10,808 bases of DNA from an uncultured Bacteroidales bacterium (GTDB lineage Bacteria; Bacteroidota; Bacteroidia; Bacteroidales; Paludibacteraceae), in contig CALAUY010000127.1 of assembly GCA_937892015.1 (NCBI GenBank), positions 1 to 10,808 on the forward strand, in the 5' to 3' direction. Made by a program: the position numbers and the translations under genes. A model generated the notes under the pieces. That model saw only the letters and a program-made list of their open reading frames with translations, was not told where the DNA came from and searched no databases. Shown one piece after another: positions 1 through 5,721 of the stretch (the stretch's first letter is position 1; the number at the start of each line of letters is the position of its first letter).

Positions 1-52
1 TATAATAATTATGTTAATTTCTGTCCTTCACTTTGGATGACTGAGTAGTTAC
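1..52 (+). repeat. 52-bp direct repeat, copy 1 (right half of an inverted-repeat element cut by the window edge)
   Basis: These 52 bases are identical to 3007-3058, and the match stops exactly at 53/3059. The second copy is the right arm of a larger inverted-repeat element, so this is probably the right arm of another copy whose left arm lies before the window. It ends in ATGACTGAGTAGTTAC, the terminal 16 bp of that element. The repeat itself is seen directly; its identity as a mobile-type element is inferred. Confidence 0.85.
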
Positions 53-132
53 TTCGATAGTAACACTATTCAGCGAATAATATATAGGAGTACCCTGGCG
101 GGCAGAAATCCTACACATCTATTCAAATCTTC

Positions 133-162
133 CAAATCATTGTGATGATTTGTACTTTTTTT
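133..162 (+). terminator. Possible intrinsic terminator (weak, AT-rich stem)
   Basis: CAAATCAT (133-140) pairs perfectly with ATGATTTG (145-152) around a TGTG loop, and a run of seven T follows at 156-162. The 8-bp stem plus T tract fits a Rho-independent terminator for a + strand transcript entering from before the window. The stem is AT-rich and three bases separate it from the T run, so the call is tentative. It sits directly before the promoter at 164-195. Confidence 0.35.
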
Positions 163-163
163 A

Positions 164-195
164 TTTGGCCGTTTCATTCTTTTTCCATACCTTTG
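164..195 (+). promoter_or_regulatory. Bacteroidota-type promoter for the pseudouridine synthase gene
   Basis: TTTG (164-167), a 20-bp spacer, then TACCTTTG (188-195) match the Bacteroidota -33/-7 consensus TTTG...TAnnTTTG. Transcription would start near 200-205, giving a leader of about 160 nt before the ATG at 362. The motif match is direct; activity is inferred. Confidence 0.6.
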
Positions 196-361
196 CACTG
201 TCAGCAATCTTGAACCATGAGGACGAGGGCAGATTGCTAAAGACCAATTGGAGCAACTTCGCAACCTTCAAGCAATCTGTCCCCTGTGATTAAAAAAATC
301 CGCAGAAACAGCAGGAATGACGGGCAGAAGCGCTTCAAGACCTGGGTAATATTTTATCACG

Positions 362-1729
362 ATGGCTGAGACAACGAGAACACACCCCATGCACACGGAT
401 ATTGCGAGACCGGAACGGTTCACCTATCCCTTTGCCTACGAGCCGCACGCGCTGTGCCGCGTGGCGGCGGAAGAGGTGCAGGCATACATTGCCGGCCATG
501 CTGAGATACGCGAGGATGCCGACCGCGGCAAGATGTTCGGTGTGCTGGTGGTGGAGCCTGTTGGCCCACAGGCCGGTGGCCAGCTGGCGTTCCTTGCCGC
601 CTACAGTGGTCTGCTGGCGGGGCGTAACGACTGGGAGTATTTCGTGCCGCCCGTTTTCGACGCCCAGCAGCCGGATGGCTATTTCAAGACCCGGGAGCGC
701 GAGATCTCACTGACCACCCCAGTCACTCCTCTCATCGCCAAGAAGATGTCTCAGGACCTGCAGCTGTGGCTGTTCCATCAGTACCGTATGCTGAACGCCC
801 GCGGCGAGCGGAGAGACCTGGTAGAGCTGTGGCAGGCATACTACGACAAGCCGCGGCTGCGGCGCAAGTTTCCGCTGCCCCCAGGCGGCACGGGTGACTG
901 CTGCGCGCCAAAGCTGCTGCAGTATGCCTACGACCACCGGTTGCGCCCTGTCTGCATGGCGGAGTTCTGGTGGGGACAGCCCACCAGGACGGAGCTGCGC
1001 CAGCACCTCAACTACTACCCCGCCTGCCGGGGCAAGTGCAAGCCTATCCTGACATGGATGCTGCAAGGCTTGGACGTGGATCCGGACCCGGAGTCACTGG
1101 GATTTGCCCGCTTGGAGCCGGAGACGGTCTACGAGGATGACTCCATCGTCGTGATCAACAAGCCCAGCGGCATGCTGTCAACACCCGGCCGCATCGAGGA
1201 GTACAGTGTCGAGACGGTCATGCGGCGGCGATACCCGGAGGCTGTCATCGGCCACCGCCTCGACATGGGGACCAGCGGGCTGCTCATCGTCGCCAAGTCG
1301 TTAGATGTCTACCGTCCCCTGCAGGAGCAGTTTGTCAGGCATGAGGTACGCAAGAGATACACCGCCGTGCTGGACACCGGCTGCAATCTGAGCCGTAAGG
1401 ACTGTCCGCCCAAGGGTACCATCTCACTTCCGCTCCGCCTCGACCCCATGAACCGCCCGCGGCAGATGGTAGACACGGAGCATGGCAAACGGGCTGTCAC
1501 CGACTACGAGTTCCTGTCAGACAACAGGGTGGAGCTGTGGCCTCAAACGGGCCGCACCCACCAGTTGCGCGTCCACTGCGCCCACCCCGACGGACTGGCC
1601 CGCCCCATTGCCGGCGACGAGCTGTACGGCACTCAGGGCGAGCGGCTCATGCTCCATGCCGCGGAGATATGGTTCCGCCACCCCGTCACAGGCGCGCCGA
1701 TGCACCTGTCGTCCCTCCCGCCTTTCTGA
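362..1729 (+). CDS. RluA-family pseudouridine synthase with long N-terminal extension
   Basis: This 455-aa cytoplasmic protein is predicted to isomerise uridine to pseudouridine in rRNA or tRNA. The C-terminal half carries the family motifs: EDDSIVVINKPSGM (258-271), the catalytic motif HRLDMGTSGLLIVAKS (298-313) with the expected nucleophile Asp301, and the RVELWPQTGRTHQLRVHC segment (389-406). No S4 domain is evident. Instead, about 250 residues precede the catalytic domain, including GTGDCCAPKLLQYA (176-189), EFWWG (201-205) and YYPACRGKC (219-226). The clustered Cys residues could bind metal, but that is inference. I know similarly extended RluA relatives from Bacteroidota and some proteobacteria. 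The target site cannot be told from sequence, so no symbol is given. The start at 362 is the first ATG of the frame; Met11 (392) is an alternative. The gene is visibly richer in GC than the secreted-protein genes downstream. It converges with the M23 peptidase gene. Confidence 0.88.
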   Translation: MAETTRTHPMHTDIARPERFTYPFAYEPHALCRVAAEEVQAYIAGHAEIREDADRGKMFGVLVVEPVGPQAGGQLAFLAAYSGLLAGRNDWEYFVPPVFDAQQPDGYFKTREREISLTTPVTPLIAKKMSQDLQLWLFHQYRMLNARGERRDLVELWQAYYDKPRLRRKFPLPPGGTGDCCAPKLLQYAYDHRLRPVCMAEFWWGQPTRTELRQHLNYYPACRGKCKPILTWMLQGLDVDPDPESLGFARLEPETVYEDDSIVVINKPSGMLSTPGRIEEYSVETVMRRRYPEAVIGHRLDMGTSGLLIVAKSLDVYRPLQEQFVRHEVRKRYTAVLDTGCNLSRKDCPPKGTISLPLRLDPMNRPRQMVDTEHGKRAVTDYEFLSDNRVELWPQTGRTHQLRVHCAHPDGLARPIAGDELYGTQGERLMLHAAEIWFRHPVTGAPMHLSSLPPF

Positions 1730-1753
1730 GAAAACCGCTTGGAGCAGTCTCAT

Positions 1754-1821
1754 CACACAGAAACAGAGGCGCAGCGTTGACAACTCATGCCATGACAACG
1801 CTGCGTCTCTGTGTCTGTGTG
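1754..1821. terminator. Long hairpin between convergent genes (probable bidirectional terminator)
   Basis: The 26-base arm 1754-1779 pairs with 1796-1821 with only two non-Watson-Crick positions, around a 16-nt loop. A second register also exists, because TCTCATCACACA (1748-1759) pairs with 1824-1835, helped by a TCTGTGTG-like short tandem repeat in the right arm. It lies exactly between the stop codons at 1729 and 1841, as expected for a shared terminator. Neither side has a clear T run, so it could instead act as an RNA-stabilising or processing structure. Confidence 0.55.
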
Positions 1822-1840
1822 TCTGTGTGGTGAGATGATG

Positions 1841-2782
1841 TTAGTTGTATTTCAGCATCTGCCCCGGCTTGATACTGGCGTTCCGCCTCAGATGGTTCAG
1901 CCTCATGATGGCGTCGACAGTCGTTCCGCGGCGCTTGGCTATGGAGTAGAGCGTCTCTCCCTTCTTCACCTTATGGTAATAGGACTCTCTGCTATATCGG
2001 GCGGCGGGAGCGGCGCTGGCCACGCTGACCTGCCCGCTGTCATCACCATACCTGTAGTCGGAGGCCCCCACGCCGCGCAGACGGGTGGCGATGGCCGACT
2101 CGCGCTGGTAGGTGGACTTGTGGAACACATAATAGTCGTCGATGACATCCTGGTTGCGGAAGTCGAACATGAGTGCGGGGTTCAGGGCCACGCCGCAGAG
2201 GCGCGTCTCAAAGTGGAGGTGCGAGCCTGTGCTGCGCCCTGTATTGCCACCCAGTCCGATGGGGTCGCCAGCCTGTACCTCCTGGTCCTCGCTGACGAGC
2301 TGCTTCGACATGTGTCCATAGATGGTCTCCAGCCCGTTGTAGTGCCTGATGACGACATACTTGCCATAGCCGCGGCCCTCGTAGCGCACCACGCGAACCT
2401 TTCCGGAGAAAGCGGCGCGGATGGTGTCGCCGATATACACCTTGATGTCCAGTCCCTTGTGCTGGCGTCCCCAGCGGGCGCCGAAATTGCTGGTCAGCAC
2501 ACGGCTGGTGGTGGGCATGCAGAAATCTCTCAAGGAGATGCGGAACGAGTCGGGCAGGGCCTGCTCGCGGTGAGCGTACTTGTTGCTCCAGTCCTCATAG
2601 AGGTCCTCGGCGGGAGAGTCATAGCTCTCAGTATATATCAGCTGCTTCAGCGCCACGCTGTCCACAGCTTTCATCTTTCTATCAATAGGTGCCTGGCGCG
2701 CCAGCAAGTCCTGTCCCGCCACGGGGAGGGTAGAGACTGCGGCGATAGCCAGAAGAGCGAGATTTCTTAAAATTTTGGTCAT
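1841..2782 (-). CDS. Secreted M23 family metallopeptidase with C-terminal LysM domain
   Basis: This 313-aa protein is predicted to cut peptidoglycan cross-links or stem peptides in the periplasm or envelope. An N-terminal signal peptide is clear (MTKILRNLALLAIAAVSTLPVAGQ, split MTKILRNLALLA / IAAVSTLPVAGQ). The M23 domain spans about residues 95-205 with the zinc-site motif HKGLD (His108, Asp112), YGHMS (His157) and HLHFE (His188, His190), so all LytM-type catalytic and metal residues are present. A LysM domain (about 269-312, starting YHKVKKGETLYSIAKRRG) would bind glycan strands. An in-frame ATG 48 nt upstream (2830) exists, but starting at 2782 places the positive n-region directly before the hydrophobic core, so 2782 is preferred. 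It is convergent with the pseudouridine synthase gene and divergent from the peptide operon. NlpD/MepM-like domain order suggests cell-wall remodelling or division; the specific role is inferred. Confidence 0.92.
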   Translation of the reverse strand: MTKILRNLALLAIAAVSTLPVAGQDLLARQAPIDRKMKAVDSVALKQLIYTESYDSPAEDLYEDWSNKYAHREQALPDSFRISLRDFCMPTTSRVLTSNFGARWGRQHKGLDIKVYIGDTIRAAFSGKVRVVRYEGRGYGKYVVIRHYNGLETIYGHMSKQLVSEDQEVQAGDPIGLGGNTGRSTGSHLHFETRLCGVALNPALMFDFRNQDVIDDYYVFHKSTYQRESAIATRLRGVGASDYRYGDDSGQVSVASAAPAARYSRESYYHKVKKGETLYSIAKRRGTTVDAIMRLNHLRRNASIKPGQMLKYN

Positions 2783-2837
2783 ATCAATTTTGGTTATCAA
2801 CAATATCTTAAGCCCCTTTTCAAGGAACATAACGATG

Positions 2838-2866
2838 CAAAGTTACAAATTATAGTTTAAAAACAA
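2838..2866 (-). promoter_or_regulatory. Bacteroidota-type promoter for the M23 peptidase gene
   Basis: Read on the minus strand, TTG (2866-2864), an 18-bp spacer and TAACTTTG (2845-2838) fit the Bacteroidota consensus with a slightly short spacer. Transcription would begin near 2831, leaving a leader of about 50 nt before the ATG at 2782. This site also supports choosing 2782 over 2830 as the start, since 2830 would leave almost no leader. Confidence 0.5.
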
Positions 2867-2916
2867 GGCATAACTTGGTTTCGTTTAAGTTTTATTTGTA
2901 TGCTTTAACACTCTGC

Positions 2917-3058
2917 GTAACTACTCAGTCATTTTCGGGAAAGGACAGAAATTATTATAATTCATATAATTTATGGCTACGCTTTGCACATTCGCTATAC
3001 AAGAATTATAATAATTATGTTAATTTCTGTCCTTCACTTTGGATGACTGAGTAGTTAC
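2917..3058. mobile_element. Inverted-repeat (MITE-like) element, about 142 bp
   Basis: The ends are perfect 16-bp terminal inverted repeats: GTAACTACTCAGTCAT (2917-2932) and its reverse complement (3043-3058). Inside, AAGGACAGAAATT (2941-2953) pairs with 3022-3034, and the 14 bases 2950-2963 pair with 3003-3016. The whole element can therefore fold into a long imperfect hairpin around a loop of about 39 nt (2964-3002). The right arm (3007-3058) is repeated exactly at 1-52. There is no ORF inside. No clear target-site duplication was found next to the ends. It is short, non-coding, bounded by terminal inverted repeats and at least partly multicopy, which suits a non-autonomous transposable or palindromic interspersed element; this reading is inferred. 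Confidence 0.65.
3007..3058 (+). repeat. 52-bp direct repeat, copy 2
   Basis: This is an exact copy of 1-52 in the same orientation. It forms the right arm of the inverted-repeat element at 2917-3058. The two copies bracket 2954 bp carrying the pseudouridine synthase and M23 peptidase genes, so recombination between them could in principle delete or duplicate that segment. Confidence 0.9.
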
Positions 3059-3237
3059 GACTCAGAGAGCAATAAGTTAAAAGTGAAATTTTTTGCTTCT
3101 TTCGGCAAAGTTAGTCAAAATTCTCCATCCTGCCAAAGAATTCGGCGTTTTTTCGCTCATTTCACCCCGCAGGCAGCGGGAAAAATGGCTTTTCCGCCTA
3201 TGATGAAACAAAAGCGTTGCGAGACGAAACGCTACGG

Positions 3238-3269
3238 TTTGGCTGTTCCGTCTTTTCACCGTACTTTTG
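3238..3269 (+). promoter_or_regulatory. Strong Bacteroidota-type promoter for the peptide/modular-protein block
   Basis: TTTG (3238-3241), a 20-bp spacer and TACTTTTG (3262-3269) match the Bacteroidota promoter consensus closely. It is the only good match found upstream of the + strand block from 3376 onward, so it may drive the peptide, the modular secreted proteins and possibly GH115 and xylA. The expected start of transcription is near 3275. Confidence 0.65.
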
Positions 3270-3375
3270 CAAACGGAAAAAAGCACGTCGGGGCGCACCC
3301 CGTCACAGGCAGCCGACACATAAAGGGCTTGAAGTTCAACTGACATCATTTATTATTAATAAAAAAATGGAGATT
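3270..3375 (+). other. 5' leader of the peptide operon with a GC hairpin
   Basis: About 100 nt separate the promoter from the first start codon. Near its beginning, CGGGG (3289-3293) pairs with CCCCG (3298-3302) around a CGCA loop. The rest is A/T-rich, ending in a run of seven A directly before ATG 3367. The frames crossing 3059-3366 on both strands overlap the promoter and show no recognisable protein, so this region is treated as non-coding leader. No known riboswitch was recognised. Confidence 0.45.
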
Positions 3376-3537
3376 ATGAAAAGTAAAATTTACAAAACAC
3401 CGGAGCAGAATGTAGTGCTGCTCCGCATGACCACGCCCCTATTGGCTGGCTCTATTACAGAACAGACTAGTACTGCGACAGAAATGTCCTCTGGCAGCTT
3501 CGGCGCCCGCGACAATGATTTCGATGAAGAAGATTAA
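3376..3537 (+). CDS. Small hypothetical peptide (53 aa), YxxP...S type
   Basis: The peptide begins MKSKIYKTPEQNVVLL and ends with an acidic tail DNDFDEED. It has a YKTP motif (6-9), then a short hydrophobic stretch (13-25, with PLLAGS at 21-26), then a Ser/Thr-rich and Gly-containing C-terminus. It lacks a normal signal peptide. An in-frame ATG at 3367 would add MEI; 3376 is preferred because MK plus a basic start matches the second peptide at 7180. The gene ends 22 nt before the modular secreted protein at 3560, implying co-transcription. Small proteins of this MKKxYxxPxxx...S pattern are familiar from Bacteroidales genomes, but I know no demonstrated function. No RiPP modification enzyme is nearby, so a RiPP precursor role is not supported. 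Confidence 0.72.
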   Translation: MKSKIYKTPEQNVVLLRMTTPLLAGSITEQTSTATEMSSGSFGARDNDFDEED

Positions 3538-3559
3538 CCCTTAAAAACAAAGAAAGACA

Positions 3560-5392
3560 ATGAAAAAGATTATATTCCTTTTTGCAATGATGCTCACCGT
3601 GGGGACGGTGAGTGCAGCCAAGCTTTATGCCACGTTTGGTACACCAGGCAGTAATGCTTCTTACTCATCACCCACATATACATGGACCGGCAGTACCAGC
3701 AACTTGATGACTGTTTTTGAATTTGCCAATGGTGAACTTGCAAACTATTCGAAGTTAACTTTCACTTTCAGCAATCTCGTTGATGGCCCTGTACGCATGG
3801 GTTACTATGTTGGCAGCACTTTCACCGAGTTCGGCTCTGGCTACTACAGCGCAGGCGAGAAGACCGTTGACCTGACGGCCCTCGACATCGACCTCTCCAC
3901 CGTGACGAAGATTGCCTTTGGTGGTCGTAGCAATGCTGGCTCATGCGATATTTTGGCTACTGATGTGTATCTGGAGAATAGTGATATTGAGCTATTTGCC
4001 ACTTTTGGTACGCCAGGTGGAAACGCCTCTTACAGTTCGCCCACTTATACTTGGACAGGAAACACTAATAACCTGATGCAGGTATTCTCTCTTTCTAATG
4101 GGGAATTGACCAATTTTGACAAATTAGTGATTTACACGAGTAACTTGTCAACAGCAGATGGACAAAACTGGCGTGTTAACTTTGCTTGGGGAAATGGTGG
4201 CTCAGATAATATGACCATTGGAACTAACGGCAAAGACGATACTTTCTATAGTGCTGGCACGAAAACCATTACAATGAGCACTGTAGCTACGGCTCTTGCT
4301 GATGCCGGTAAGAATTTGGCTGACATTACTGCAATCCGAATCGGAGGTAATACCAGTAGTGGTAGTATTGAAGTATTAGCAAAGCAGGTACAACTTATAG
4401 GAACTCGTACTATTGCAAATGCCTCGTTTGGAACACCTGGCGGTAGTGCAGAATATAATGCTCCGACTTATACTTGGAAAGCAGCAACAAGCAATTTGAT
4501 GGATATGTATAGTTTCTCAAATGGCGAATTGGCTAACTTTGAGACACTTTATTTCACAACGGCTAATTATCCCAGCAAAGATTATCGTGTAGGCTACTAC
4601 GTTGGTTCGACTTTTACAGAGTTCGGTAATGGCTTCTATTCTGCTGGAGATAAGAATGTGGATTTGACAGCACAAACTGTTGACCTCTCAACTGTGACCA
4701 AACTATCTTTTGGTGGACGTAGTTGTGAAGAAAATGCTAGTTATTCTATTGACATCCAGGAAGGCTCTGTATATCTCAAGACCCGCCAGTTCACTGTTGG
4801 CCAAAAGTCTACTGTCTGTCTGCCTTACGCACTGACAGAGGACGAGGTGACTGCCGTTGGAGGTGAGTTCTATGAGTTGACGAGTGTTGCTGACGGAACG
4901 CTACACTTCACGAAAGTTACAGAAACCACAGCCAACAAGCCTTACGTCTATATACCCACCAAGGAGTATCCGTTTGCATCAGTTGCCCTGACAAAAACTC
5001 CCGTGGCAGTTTCTGAGACTTATCCTATTTCATATACTGTTAACGGCTATACGTTCACGGGTGTAACCAAGAAGGAGACAGTTCCTGTAGGTGCATACGG
5101 ATATAATGCATCAGACGGTACATTCTCAAAGGTGGTACTGGCAAGCGGAGCATCAGAATCCGCTGTGACCATCAATGCCCGCCGTGCCTATATCATTGGT
5201 CCGGCAACTAGTGGTAGTGGTGCTCCGGCGAACTTGAATGTAGTGTTCGGTGAGGATGAAGCAACAGACATAGAAAATATCTCAGTGCAAGACGATGCCA
5301 ATGCACCTATATATAATGTACTCGGACAACGTGTAGATGAGAACTACAAGGGCATCATCATCAAGAACGGCAAGAAATACCTCGTACGATAA
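3560..5392 (+). CDS. Secreted protein with three tandem beta-rich modules and a sorting-like C-terminal tail
   Basis: The 610-aa protein starts with a signal peptide (about residues 1-19, ending TVSA). Three related modules follow at about 20-140, 144-282 and 285-407. Each opens with an ATFGTPG-like strand and PTYTW, then carries GELxN(Y/F), SAGxK(T/N) and a GGxS/GGNT segment. Modules 1 and 3 are closest (35 of 44 residues identical between 81-124 and 345-388); module 2 has a Gly/Asn-rich insertion (about 200-228). Residues 408-575 form another predicted beta-rich region, beginning FTVGQKSTVCLPYAL. The last 27 residues (IYNVLGQRV...GIIIKNGKKYLVR) resemble the end of type IX secretion type A sorting domains. 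No catalytic motif was recognised. Proximity to GH115 and xylA makes a carbohydrate-binding or surface-adhesion role plausible, but that is inference. It follows the 53-aa peptide gene by 22 nt. Confidence 0.85.
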   Translation: MKKIIFLFAMMLTVGTVSAAKLYATFGTPGSNASYSSPTYTWTGSTSNLMTVFEFANGELANYSKLTFTFSNLVDGPVRMGYYVGSTFTEFGSGYYSAGEKTVDLTALDIDLSTVTKIAFGGRSNAGSCDILATDVYLENSDIELFATFGTPGGNASYSSPTYTWTGNTNNLMQVFSLSNGELTNFDKLVIYTSNLSTADGQNWRVNFAWGNGGSDNMTIGTNGKDDTFYSAGTKTITMSTVATALADAGKNLADITAIRIGGNTSSGSIEVLAKQVQLIGTRTIANASFGTPGGSAEYNAPTYTWKAATSNLMDMYSFSNGELANFETLYFTTANYPSKDYRVGYYVGSTFTEFGNGFYSAGDKNVDLTAQTVDLSTVTKLSFGGRSCEENASYSIDIQEGSVYLKTRQFTVGQKSTVCLPYALTEDEVTAVGGEFYELTSVADGTLHFTKVTETTANKPYVYIPTKEYPFASVALTKTPVAVSETYPISYTVNGYTFTGVTKKETVPVGAYGYNASDGTFSKVVLASGASESAVTINARRAYIIGPATSGSGAPANLNVVFGEDEATDIENISVQDDANAPIYNVLGQRVDENYKGIIIKNGKKYLVR

Positions 5393-5454
5393 GTGAACGG
5401 GGGAGAACCCGGCCTCTCTGCGTCAACCGGCATTAACGAAAAGTATGCGAGGGA

Positions 5455-5520
5455 GTACAGAGACCGTAGCAAGAAGGTATGGAGACCGTAGCAAGAAGGT
5501 ATGGAGACGGTAGCAAAAAG
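5455..5520 (+). repeat. Three-copy 22-bp tandem repeat (array 1)
   Basis: Three consecutive 22-base units at 5455-5476, 5477-5498 and 5499-5520 share a core GAGAC(C/G)GTAGCAA(G/A)AAG. Units 1 and 2 differ only near their first bases, and unit 3 has two changes. A partial fourth unit (TTGTACAGAC) may follow at 5521. The period is not a multiple of three and the array lies outside any gene. Confidence 0.85.
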
Positions 5521-5556
5521 TTGTACAGACTTTTGCGCCATCAGCCCTCCCCCAAT

Positions 5557-5695
5557 AAAGAGTTCTTTCAGTAAAAAAAAGAGAATTCATTCAACTAAAA
5601 ACAATAAAGAGTTCATTTAGTTAGAAACAAAGAGTTCATTTAGTTAGAACAAAGAGTTCATTTAGTTAGAACAAAGAGTTCATTTAGTTAAAAAC
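5557..5695 (+). repeat. Tandem repeat of about 22 bp, four good and two degenerate copies (array 2)
   Basis: Units at 5606-5628 (23 bp), 5629-5650, 5651-5672 and 5673-5695 share AAAGAGTTCATTTAGTT followed by an A-rich joint. Two degenerate units precede them at about 5557-5605 (AAAGAGTTCTTTCAGTA and GAGAATTCATTCAACTA). The array ends 26 bp before the ATG at 5722, so it forms the immediate leader or upstream region of the second modular protein. It is very A/T-rich and could hold protein-binding sites or act as an unstructured leader; both ideas are inferred. Confidence 0.88.
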
Positions 5696-5721
5696 AATAA
5701 AACTTTTAAATTTAAAAAACA

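Larger units (their letters stand above)
53..361. other. Intergenic region upstream of the pseudouridine synthase gene
   Basis: I see no credible protein-coding gene here. A 64-codon frame on the minus strand (70-264) has no recognisable protein features and overlaps the terminator-like and promoter-like sites listed separately. No tRNA-like or rRNA-like structure is evident. The stretch holds a small hairpin followed by a T run, a Bacteroidota-type promoter, and a predicted 5' leader of about 160 nt before the start at 362. Confidence 0.6.
5393..5721. other. Gene-free gap holding two 22-bp tandem repeat arrays
   Basis: This 329-bp gap separates the two modular secreted proteins. It contains the two tandem arrays listed separately, about 36 bp apart. 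No TAnnTTTG promoter was found on the + strand; GACTTTTG near 5529 lacks the TA. No strong intrinsic terminator was seen, only a 4-bp CGGG/CCCG stem just after the stop. Short frames crossing it look non-coding. Confidence 0.6.

Noticed and set aside
70..264. 64-codon minus strand frame
   Set aside because: It overlaps the terminator-like hairpin and the + strand promoter, has no protein-like features, and no start context supports it.
1811..2770. 319-codon + strand frame opposite the M23 peptidase
   Set aside because: It lies wholly antisense to a gene with a clear signal peptide, complete M23 motifs and LysM, starts within a hairpin, and its product shows no recognisable domain.
3083..3343. 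86-codon + strand frame (and a 90-codon minus frame over the same stretch)
   Set aside because: Both span the promoter at 3238-3269, the product resembles no protein I recognise, and the region fits better as an untranslated promoter and leader.
3217..3375. N-terminal extension of the 53-aa peptide to a 106-aa protein starting at 3217
   Set aside because: The extension would begin upstream of the predicted promoter and be Arg/Lys-rich without domain character; the short form matches the peptide at 7180.
5521..5540. Promoter near GACTTTTG upstream of 5722
   Set aside because: It lacks the TA of TAnnTTTG and there is no suitably spaced TTTG upstream.
5455..5695. The 22-bp arrays as a CRISPR array
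   Set aside because: The units are directly adjacent with no unique spacers, and no cas gene is present.
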